Source: Colwellia sp. MB02u-6
Lineage (GTDB): Bacteria; Pseudomonadota; Gammaproteobacteria; Enterobacterales; Alteromonadaceae
Assembly: GCF_014077095.1 (NCBI RefSeq)
Contig: NZ_JACGVG010000027.1
Location: 496,001 to 560,000, forward strand
Direction: 5' to 3'
Length of the DNA stretch: 64,000 nt
Shown piece by piece: positions 58,012 through 64,000 of this stretch. Position 1 is the stretch's first letter, and each line of letters opens with the position of its first letter. The position numbers were made by a program, and so were the translations under genes. The notes below the pieces were generated by a model. The model ran no database searches. It saw only the letters and a list, made by a program, of their open reading frames with translations, and was not told the DNA's origin.

Positions 58012-58401
58012 ATGCGCTTTTTATCTCGTCGGTTAATTTTGCCTAATGATTTAAATTATGCCAATTCACTCTTTGGAGGCAGGGCATTAGCTTGGATTGA
58101 TGAAGAAGCTGCTATATATGCTATTTGCCAACTAGAAACAAACTGTTTGGTTACTAAGCATATTGGCGCAATAAACTTTGAATCGTCGGCACAACAAGGT
58201 GACATTGTTGAGTTTGGTTTATCAACTAAAGCGGTTGGAAGGTCGTCGATTACCATTACATGTATTATGCGTAATAAGGTGACGAAAAAAACAATATGCT
58301 TGGCGGATGATATCGTTTTTGTTCAGGTCGATCCTGAATCCAAACAGCCGATCCCACATGGTAAAACCTTGGCTTCTTTAACTGAAGATTTGGAAAGTTA
58401 A
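58012..58401 (+). CDS. acyl-CoA thioesterase, hotdog fold (YciA-like)
   Basis: 129 residues. Typical acyl-CoA hydrolase pattern: ILPNDLNYANSLFGGRALAWIDEEAAIYA (with catalytic Asn/Asp area), HIGAINFESSAQQGDIVEFG, and VGRSSITI. It cleaves acyl-CoA to free acid and CoA. AGGA precedes the ATG. It lies directly after the KAS III gene and may be coexpressed. Confidence 0.9.
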   Translation: MRFLSRRLILPNDLNYANSLFGGRALAWIDEEAAIYAICQLETNCLVTKHIGAINFESSAQQGDIVEFGLSTKAVGRSSITITCIMRNKVTKKTICLADDIVFVQVDPESKQPIPHGKTLASLTEDLES

Positions 58402-58645
58402 TATGTTTGGTTAATCTAAAAAGCCCTTAGTAACTGCTTTATAAATCATTAGAATGTATCACATCTACTGTCAACTCTACCTCGCTATTGAAGCGCTAAA
58501 ACCTACCCTTATTTAGTGGTTTTGGTGTGGTAATACTAAATTAAGCACCAAACACAATAAGTGAAGTACATTGCAATATAGTGATGCAGGCGGTGTATTT
58601 ATTTATTAGGTATTTATCTGATCAGATAGTTAGTTGTAGTTGTGT

Positions 58646-58849
58646 TTATTCAGTTTCATCAGTGAGAAATTGCTGATAGCTATCAACAGCAAAATATCGA
58701 ATAGACTTTTTTAGCGTGACTTTTTTCGCAATAAGTTGATCATTTCGATATAATTTTACGACCTGCTTTTCACCATTTACATCACTTTGATAACCATGAA
58801 GTGGATTTTTTTGTAAGTTTTCAAATTCGGTTCTCATGATTAATTTCAT
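58646..58849 (-). CDS. hypothetical protein, 67 aa
   Basis: Small charged protein with no signal peptide (NPLHGYQSDVNGEKQVVKLYRNDQLIAKKVTLKKSIRYFAVDSYQQFL), likely a small beta-rich domain. Start ATG 58849 or the next Met four codons on; neither has a strong ribosome site. Downstream of and parallel to the PspB-like gene. No family recognised. Confidence 0.6.
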   Translation of the reverse strand: MKLIMRTEFENLQKNPLHGYQSDVNGEKQVVKLYRNDQLIAKKVTLKKSIRYFAVDSYQQFLTDETE

Positions 58850-58935
58850 ATTAACACTTGATCCTTTTGGTCATGACCATAATCACCACCATCATAATTA
58901 CCAATAGCAAAAACTTGTAGTTTAGAGTTTGTAGC

Positions 58936-59178
58936 TTAGAGTTTATTAATCTCTTTTTGTACGCTATAGCCTTCATCGGTGACAATTTTTTCTAGCACTT
59001 GCATACGTTCTTCAAGTGCTTGTACTTGTTTTGTCATCGCTACAGCTTGTTCATTACTTTGGCTGTTGTGGTCTAAGGTTTTGGCTTTAAATTCTAAATG
59101 TTTTTTGTACATGTCGAATATTACCCCAAAGCCAACTGAAATAAATACAATTAACACAACCATCGCTGTACCTGACAT
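58936..59178 (-). CDS. PspB-like small membrane protein
   Basis: 80 residues: one N-terminal membrane span (AMVVLIVFISVGFGVIFDMY), a charged stretch, then a coiled coil (MTKQVQALEERMQVLEKIVTDEGY). This layout, including the LEERMQVLEKIV tail, resembles phage-shock protein B. No other psp gene is nearby, so the name is by likeness only. AGGAG precedes the ATG by about ten bases. Confidence 0.65.
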   Translation of the reverse strand: MSGTAMVVLIVFISVGFGVIFDMYKKHLEFKAKTLDHNSQSNEQAVAMTKQVQALEERMQVLEKIVTDEGYSVQKEINKL

Positions 59179-59260
59179 ATGTTAAGTCTCCTCTACTTTG
59201 TAATTGAAATAAATAATATTTCAATTAAGCATAGCGTATAACGATGAGAAAAATGCTTAA

Positions 59261-60238
59261 TCAATCAGTAAAAAGTCCACTGAGCTCTTGTTTAGCTAAA
59301 TAATTATCCATGGTGGAACGCAAGAGTTTATAAAGTAATATTGAACCGTCAATCTCTTCTTTACGGTTGGTTAAACTCTCAATATTAAGCCCTAAAGGTA
59401 CTTTGTAGGGTAATACCGCATCAAGTATCTGAACTAGTGTATTGCTGCAAATTCTAATTGATTCGTATAACGGCCGGTCAGCATTTAAAATGCGTAAACT
59501 TGTTGCTTCAGGAACACTGACACCTAACCATTCAATAAACGCTAAGGTTTTTTTACTACCACAAGGAGAGAAAGTTAAAATAATACGTTGTGGCTTTATA
59601 CCTTGTTGCTGACATTCAATGGCATAGCGCGTCAACATATCAATGGTTGCTTGGGCATTGTAAATGGCTTGCGAGATAAAGAAATTGCAACCTTGCTGGT
59701 GTTTTTCAATTAATTTTACATGTTCGTTGCCTTTATTTGCATGGCGCTCAGCAATAGTAATACCACCAATAAAAAAGTTATTTTCATTGTTTACTAAGGT
59801 TTTATAGGCTTCCCCTAAAGGCAGACTAATATTATTTTGCTGTGAAGGGCTTCCAACCAGCACAATGTCGCGAATACCATATTCATGCCAGGCTTCATTA
59901 GCCCACTGATTAAAAGCATCCCCGTTTGATTGCACGACACTCTTGTAAGTAATCACCGGCCGGTTTGACTTTTGCTGTAAAAGTGAAGAGTAAAGTCGAG
60001 GATCATGCGTCGACTTAAAAGGAAAAGGCCGTGGTTTTGAGGTCCGTGAATCCTCATTTTGAATGTCATAAACAATTAAACCGTCAAAGTCGATGTCGCT
60101 TACACGCTCAAGTAGTTTATCGGCAATGGTTGATACTTGCTTAATGGGTGTATCACTTTTAGGCGGGGTTGTGCCGATAAAGTAGACACCACGATTAACG
60201 TCGTTATATCGTGCTCTTAACTCTGAACCGTTCTTCAC
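59261..60238 (-). CDS. methylenetetrahydrofolate reductase-like (MetF-type barrel) protein
   Basis: 325 residues with a MetF-like TIM-barrel pattern: IVYDIQNEDSRTSKPRPFPF, RDIVLVGSPSQQ, GGITIAERHANKGNEHVKLIEKHQQGCNFFISQAIYN, then IILTFSPCGSKKTL. The segment around GCNFFISQ matches the F(I/V)TQ strand of MetF. It starts at a GTG. The usual metF motifs are only partly kept, so it may be a divergent homologue, not the methionine-pathway enzyme. Confidence 0.65.
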   Translation of the reverse strand: MKNGSELRARYNDVNRGVYFIGTTPPKSDTPIKQVSTIADKLLERVSDIDFDGLIVYDIQNEDSRTSKPRPFPFKSTHDPRLYSSLLQQKSNRPVITYKSVVQSNGDAFNQWANEAWHEYGIRDIVLVGSPSQQNNISLPLGEAYKTLVNNENNFFIGGITIAERHANKGNEHVKLIEKHQQGCNFFISQAIYNAQATIDMLTRYAIECQQQGIKPQRIILTFSPCGSKKTLAFIEWLGVSVPEATSLRILNADRPLYESIRICSNTLVQILDAVLPYKVPLGLNIESLTNRKEEIDGSILLYKLLRSTMDNYLAKQELSGLFTD

Positions 60239-60392
60239 TATCGTTACTTCTTATTTAAGGTAAGTTAATGGTCTTTAATAACAATTATCTTACCTTGTTG
60301 CATGATAAAAATCTGCGTTAGTCTAATAATAGTTTTATCAACATTATAGCTAATGTTGATAAGGCGTGGGTTTAGTACGTTCGATTCATTTT

Positions 60393-61358
60393 TTATATCG
60401 ATGCGGCGATATCTATTTGATGAAGAATTTCATCTTTATCTTTTAATCTTTTGATATTGTTAAATAAGGTATCTGCTTGTGGGTATTGTAACTTTAAATA
60501 ACGCAACCATTGTTTTAAACGACTTGAAAAATAAAAGCTCTTATTACCTTTTAAATCGAATTCACTATTACTTATTAACAACAAGCTTAGTTCAGACCAA
60601 GGCATAGGTTTTTCATCAAACTTAATCACATTGGCTAAGTTGGGTAGGGCTAATGCGCCACGCCCTAGCATTAGGTTGGGTGTTTGGCTCTGAGTTATGC
60701 AGTTAGCAGCATCACTTTTACTCCAAATTTCACCGTTAGCAAATATCTCAAGAGCGTATTTTTGTCTTATTTGACCAATAAAGTGCCAATAAGCAGGAGG
60801 TCGGTAGCCATCTTGCTTGGTGCGAGCATGAATGGTTAATTGGTCAACTCGAGCTGACTCGATGGCACTAACAATTTCATCTAGCTTGGAAGCATCGTTA
60901 AAGCCTAACCTAATTTTCGCTGATAAAGTTGCATCAAGGCCAATCGCGGCTCTCATTTTAGCCATTATTTGGTAGATTTTTTCTGGCTCGTTCAGCAAAA
61001 CAGCACCGCCTTTACTTTTGTTAACAGTTTTAGCTGGGCAACCAAAATTAACATCAATACCGTGTGAGCCCATGTCTAATGCCCTGACCGCATTTTCAGC
61101 CATCCAATTGGGCTCTTGGCCGAGTAACTGAATTCTCAAAGGTGTACCACTTTGAGTTCTGCAGCCATTCTCTAGTTCAGGACACATTCTTCTAAAAACA
61201 TGCTCAGGCATTAAGGCGTCAACTATACGAATAAATTCTGTTATACAAAAGTCATAATTATTTAGGGATGTTAGTGTCTTACGCATTAACTCATCGGCAA
61301 CACCTTCCATAGGTGCTAGGATTATTTTTTTTACTTTGTTTTCTATTAGGGTATGCAT
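60393..61358 (-). CDS. dusC: tRNA-dihydrouridine(16) synthase
   Basis: 321 residues of the Dus flavoenzyme family: ILAPMEGVADELMRKTLT at the FMN barrel start, catalytic Cys in DVNFGCPAKTVNKSKGGAVLL, LTIHARTKQDGYRPPAYW, IFANGEIWS and LMLGRGAL. Reduces a uridine in the tRNA D-loop with NADPH; the EFIRI and RRMCPEL features fit the DusC subgroup. Opposite the HvfA-like gene across a 561-base gap. Confidence 0.92.
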   Translation of the reverse strand: MHTLIENKVKKIILAPMEGVADELMRKTLTSLNNYDFCITEFIRIVDALMPEHVFRRMCPELENGCRTQSGTPLRIQLLGQEPNWMAENAVRALDMGSHGIDVNFGCPAKTVNKSKGGAVLLNEPEKIYQIMAKMRAAIGLDATLSAKIRLGFNDASKLDEIVSAIESARVDQLTIHARTKQDGYRPPAYWHFIGQIRQKYALEIFANGEIWSKSDAANCITQSQTPNLMLGRGALALPNLANVIKFDEKPMPWSELSLLLISNSEFDLKGNKSFYFSSRLKQWLRYLKLQYPQADTLFNNIKRLKDKDEILHQIDIAASI

Positions 61359-61919
61359 ACGTTATTAGCTGTAATATTTGAGGCGGTAGACGTTATTCAA
61401 TGGTGTTTTATTAAATACCTTATGCTAAGAGCAAGCTGTGCTCTCAACAGGCAACCCACTTTAGCTGCCATTAATGTTGATTTACCCAAGGGTAATCATC
61501 TGGCAATAATAACATTAAGCGCACCATAACAACTAAAAATAAATAGCAGGCTACTTATTTATCTTCTATTTTTTTGAGTGTTGAAAATCACTCAAATCTA
61601 ATGTGTTTTTGTGATAAAAAATCAAGTGAGCTTAGTCTATGCTTACGTAATTTTTTTTGACAAAAAGAGAATGATAATCAATCATGTTAACTACATTTTG
61701 CTACCAAAAGTGATTAATGCAGCAGTTAAATAGGTGAGTCTTTTACTTGTGGTTTCATTTAGATAAAGCTAATCTTAACGGTGTTGTAGATACAAAATTT
61801 CTTTAAATTAATATAAAAAAATTACAGCGCTTGAAATTTATTCACATCCAGTATGGTCTTTGTTAATAGCTATACCTAAGAGATGTAGTATCTAAATAAA
61901 AAATTAAAAGGAAAGTATA
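61359..61919. promoter_or_regulatory. 561-base divergent region between dusC and the HvfA-like gene
   Basis: Holds a Fur-like box overlapping a -35/-10 pair (61657-61685). The remaining 230-base leader before 61920 has no recognised gene or terminator; a small RNA there cannot be excluded. Confidence 0.45.
61657..61685 (+). promoter_or_regulatory. promoter with overlapping Fur-like box
   Basis: TTGACA at 61657, a 17-base spacer and AATCAT at 61680 form a plausible sigma-70 promoter. The 19 bases 61667-61685 (GAGAATGATAATCAATCAT) match the Fur consensus at about 14 positions and cover the -10 region, the layout of an iron-repressed promoter. Confidence 0.55.
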
Positions 61920-62297
61920 ATGAAATTAATTAAAAAATCATCAATTGCGGCTTTATTAAGCTTATTTGTATTAACTGTTGCGGCAACCATGCCAGCGCAA
62001 GCAGAAACCAACCCATTTGCTGTGCAAAATGTCATGACTATAGTATCTGCTGACGGGCACGAGAATGGTAAGTGCGGCGAAGGCAAATGTGGTGAAGGTA
62101 AAGCCAAAGCTAAAACCGAAGGTAAGTGTGGCGAAGGCAAAGCTAAAACCGAAGGCAAGTGTGGTGAAGGCAAAGCTAAAACTGAAGGCAAGTGTGGCGA
62201 AAGTAAAATGAAGGCCAAAGCCAAAGGTAAATGTGGCGAAGGCAAATGTGGTGAAGGTAAGGCTACAAAAGCTAAAGAAGGTAAGTGTGGCGAATAA
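61920..62297 (+). CDS. HvfA-like Cys-repeat RiPP precursor (orphan)
   Basis: 125 residues: signal peptide (ISRRK-type basic start, MKLIKKSS...TMPAQA), an ENPF-like segment ETNPFAVQNV, then a Lys/Gly/Glu-rich tail holding eight Cys, each in GKCGE (six as EGKCG). This pattern matches HvfA-family precursors, whose EGKCG cysteines are converted by DUF692 (MNIO) enzymes to oxazolone/thioamide copper ligands. No HvfB or HvfC gene adjoins it: a terminator and an SDR gene follow. AAGGA precedes the ATG. Tail repeats imply recent expansion or contraction. Confidence 0.78.
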   Translation: MKLIKKSSIAALLSLFVLTVAATMPAQAETNPFAVQNVMTIVSADGHENGKCGEGKCGEGKAKAKTEGKCGEGKAKTEGKCGEGKAKTEGKCGESKMKAKAKGKCGEGKCGEGKATKAKEGKCGE

Positions 62298-62354
62298 GCT
62301 CACTGCTTAGTAAATAAGTCTAACGCTTAGTCAATAAGCTTGATAGCATATTAG

Positions 62355-62380
62355 AAACCACTTCATTGAAGTGGTTTTTT
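62355..62380 (+). terminator. Rho-independent terminator of the HvfA-like gene
   Basis: AAACCACTTC / GAAGTGGTTT with a three-base loop and a T-run. It separates the peptide gene from the SDR gene. Confidence 0.92.
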
Positions 62381-62430
62381 AGTTTTAATGATTTAAGACC
62401 AATTAAAATGTTTAAGTATAAGGAAAGTCA

Positions 62431-63096
62431 ATGAACAATAATATTGTGATTACCGGTGCGAATAGAGGCATAGGTTTAGCCATGTGTATGCACTTTAAGG
62501 CACAAGGAGATCGTGTCTTTGCGCTGTGTCGAAAAACTTCAGTTGAGTTAACCGCGCTTGATGTCAATATCATAGAAGATATCGATGTAACAAGTGATTT
62601 GGGTATAGCAAACATGGTCTCTGGATTAAAGCATCTCGACATTGATGTATTGGTGTGTAACGCGGGTATTTTAAGGGATGAAAGTTTAGCCAATCTCGAT
62701 CTAAACACGATACGAGAGCAGTTCGAAGTCAATGCTCTAGCACCGCTAAGAGTGGTTGCTAGTTTGCAAAAGCAGCTTAACCAAGGGGCAAAAGTAGCAC
62801 TTATTACCTCAAGAATGGGCTCTATTGCCGATAATGACTCAGGTGGTCGTTATGGTTACAGAATGTCCAAGGCGGCTTTAAATGCGGCTGCCATGTCGTT
62901 GAGTCATGACCTTGCCAGTAATAAAGTAGCTGTTGGTATATATCATCCTGGTTATGTCCAAACAGAGATGGTTAATTATGGTGGTGATATTAGCGCGAGT
63001 GATGCGGCTAAAAAGCTAGTTGCATTAATTAATCAATTAACCTTGGCACAAAGTGGTATTTTTAAACACTCCAATGGTAGTGTTTTGCCTTGGTAA
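62431..63096 (+). CDS. short-chain dehydrogenase/reductase
   Basis: 221 residues, classical-size SDR: cofactor motif TGANRGIGLAM, structural CNAGIL, catalytic Ser in ALITSRMGS and YGYRMSKAALN (Tyr-x-x-x-Lys). NAD(P)-dependent; substrate unknown. Resembles the CsgA/YciK-like group of small SDRs. AAGGAAAG precedes the ATG. Followed after 50 bases by the alkyltransferase-like gene. Confidence 0.92.
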   Translation: MNNNIVITGANRGIGLAMCMHFKAQGDRVFALCRKTSVELTALDVNIIEDIDVTSDLGIANMVSGLKHLDIDVLVCNAGILRDESLANLDLNTIREQFEVNALAPLRVVASLQKQLNQGAKVALITSRMGSIADNDSGGRYGYRMSKAALNAAAMSLSHDLASNKVAVGIYHPGYVQTEMVNYGGDISASDAAKKLVALINQLTLAQSGIFKHSNGSVLPW

Positions 63097-63146
63097 TTAA
63101 GCACAATATAAGCTCAACTGTTGGTAAACTGGTTAGTATTAAGCAT

Positions 63147-63440
63147 ATGAAAATTTGGCAAGCTGTTCTGGCTATTCCTACGGGAAAAGTCGCCTGCTAT
63201 GGCCAAGTTGCTGATTTATCCGGTTTACCTGGCAGCGCTCGGTTAGTAGGAAAAGTGTTAGCTGCTTTGCCAATTAATGGCCAGTATGGGCAAACCGTGC
63301 CTTGGTATCGGGTGATTAATGCTCAAGGTAGAATTTCATTTGCAGCCGGTAGTGAGAATTTTGCTCGACAACGTGACTTACTACAAGCTGAGCAAGTGTT
63401 GGCTATAGGGGCGCGTATCAAATTAAAAGACTTTCAATAG
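63147..63440 (+). CDS. alkyltransferase-like protein (ATL), DNA alkylation damage sensor
   Basis: About 97 residues of the O6-methylguanine-DNA methyltransferase DNA-binding domain (IPTGKVACYGQVADLSGLPGSARLVGKVL). The methyl-accepting Cys of PCHR is Trp here (PWYRVIN), the mark of ATL proteins, which bind O6-alkylguanine and recruit nucleotide excision repair without removing the alkyl group. ATG 63147 gives the conserved N-terminus; an upstream TTG frame from 63090 overlaps the SDR end and is unlikely. Confidence 0.9.
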   Translation: MKIWQAVLAIPTGKVACYGQVADLSGLPGSARLVGKVLAALPINGQYGQTVPWYRVINAQGRISFAAGSENFARQRDLLQAEQVLAIGARIKLKDFQ

Positions 63441-63769
63441 CAACCTGATTTAGCAGAATTGTTGTTTGTTTTAGCGCATTAGCTATTGTCTACAATTAAA
63501 AGCAACTGAGTTAACTAATGAATCTAAGCTGCCTTATCGTGGTGAGTAATAAATGGCTACGAACGAACTGCAAGTGGCTTAAGAATAAATATCACCTTTA
63601 ACGGCTATTTTTAAGAATCTAACCCCTGATGAGTGTCGTTTTCAGTGCCTGAGAGTTATCCCCCAGCCTCAGTAATTTAATGATGAAAAGGACCACTAGT
63701 TCTCTTGTTTTCGCTAGTGGATTTTTTCTTTGCGTTGGTATTATTAGCATTGCCTTTGTCGAGCCTGCT
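63441..63769. other. 329-base gap with a terminator and a possible riboswitch remnant
   Basis: No gene is seen. On the minus strand the bases opposite 63634-63645 read AACTCTCAGGCA, the signature of the glycine riboswitch 3' core, followed by AAAACGACA; the rest of the aptamer is not recognisable and no minus-strand gene lies downstream. The terminator is at 63693-63727. Confidence 0.3.
63693..63727 (+). terminator. Rho-independent terminator
   Basis: CCACTAG / CTAGTGG with a 14-base loop, followed by ATTTTTT. It ends transcription from the SDR-ATL genes and may also help stop the converging gene. Confidence 0.7.
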
Positions 63770-64000
63770 TTAACCTTTACTATATTTGGTTAAATTTTTC
63801 TGGGTAACTAAGTCAGTATGGCTAACGCCAAATTCTGCTTGGGCTAATTGCCACAATTTGTCATAAACAAAGTCGGCTTGCCAATATTTTTCAATATTGG
63901 GGATTTGCATTATTTTCTGCATAATCTCTTGCTGAATATCACCCAGTGCTAAGGCCTGAGAATAAGGCAGTAAGGGTGAAAAGGTCACCATAGTATACAG
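63770..64000 (-). CDS. hypothetical protein, C-terminal part (cut by window edge)
   Basis: A minus-strand frame ends at 63770 and is open to the window edge without a stop; the Met at 63991 may be internal. The visible residues (ALGDIQQEIMQKIMQIPNIEKYWQADFVYDKLWQLAQAEFGVSHTDLV) are helical and soluble. No family recognised. Confidence 0.55.
   Translation of the reverse strand: MYTMVTFSPLLPYSQALALGDIQQEIMQKIMQIPNIEKYWQADFVYDKLWQLAQAEFGVSHTDLVTQKNLTKYSKG

Noticed and set aside
59261-60238. Calling this gene metF itself
   Set aside because: Only part of the MetF pattern is present and the context is not methionine biosynthesis, so only a MetF-like label is supported.
61904-62303. Long minus-strand frames opposite the HvfA-like gene
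   Set aside because: They are mirror products of the repetitive plus-strand coding sequence (repeats of SPHLPSVLAL and FGFSFAFATLTF type); the plus strand has signal peptide, ribosome site and terminator.
63600-63720. Possible hammerhead ribozyme because of CTGATGAG on the plus strand
   Set aside because: No GAAA and stem III in the required order follow, so the core cannot form.
1-64000. CRISPR arrays, tRNA/rRNA genes, IS elements, integrases or attachment sites
   Set aside because: None was seen on reading both strands; the short tandem repeats lack spacers and no transposase or integrase frame is present.

Overview
The window is AT-rich gammaproteobacterial DNA. Gene content and style (the apt-dnaX-ybaB block, short Shine-Dalgarno sites, many cold-marine-type proteins) suggest an alteromonad close to Colwellia. 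The organism assignment is inference; no rRNA gene is present to settle it.

Left edge (1-4.6 kb) is housekeeping: the end of a TPR protein, a 40-residue membrane peptide, a stand-alone receiver, apt, dnaX (with a likely gamma-subunit frameshift site) and ybaB, closed by a strong terminator. The usual next gene, recR, is absent.

From 4.8 to 55.7 kb lies what looks like one large low-oxygen/energy-stress island. It encodes its own FNR-type regulator (25466-26167) with all four expected Fe-S cysteines. Its major divergent or leader regions carry a near-identical palindrome, CTGAT-N4-ATCAG: five perfect copies, one with a single change and four weaker ones. Modules: (1) an acyl/acetyl-CoA synthetase, a two-subunit E1 plus E2 of a pyruvate-type dehydrogenase, an acyl carrier protein and PEP synthase; (2) a Cys-type formate dehydrogenase with two electron-transfer subunits resembling sulfhydrogenase beta/gamma, divergent from a FocA-type formate channel; (3) a P-type cation ATPase divergent from a zinc alcohol dehydrogenase; (4) three universal stress proteins, one coupled to a 2838-residue cyclic beta-1,2-glucan synthase; (5) a NarL-type response regulator and a CheB/CheR/PAS histidine kinase divergent from a Lon protease; (6) Hsp20, a helix-hairpin-helix protein and a lipoprotein cytochrome c; (7) a MacAB-like exporter; (8) NfeD plus an SPFH/stomatin protein. 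Together they read as a programme for fermentation or formate metabolism, protein quality control and envelope protection when oxygen or energy runs low.

Three genes inside the island look damaged or unusual: a VIT1/CCC1 transporter and an ABC permease each contain one in-frame TAG, and a DUF211 gene has ACG where its ATG should be.

Right edge (55.9-64 kb) returns to general genes: a DsbA-family protein, a KAS III, a thioesterase, a PspB-like protein, a MetF-like protein and DusC. It also has an orphan HvfA-like Cys-repeat peptide (a probable modified copper-binding RiPP precursor) behind a Fur-like promoter, then an SDR and an alkyltransferase-like protein. No tRNA, rRNA, CRISPR array, IS element or integrase was recognised.
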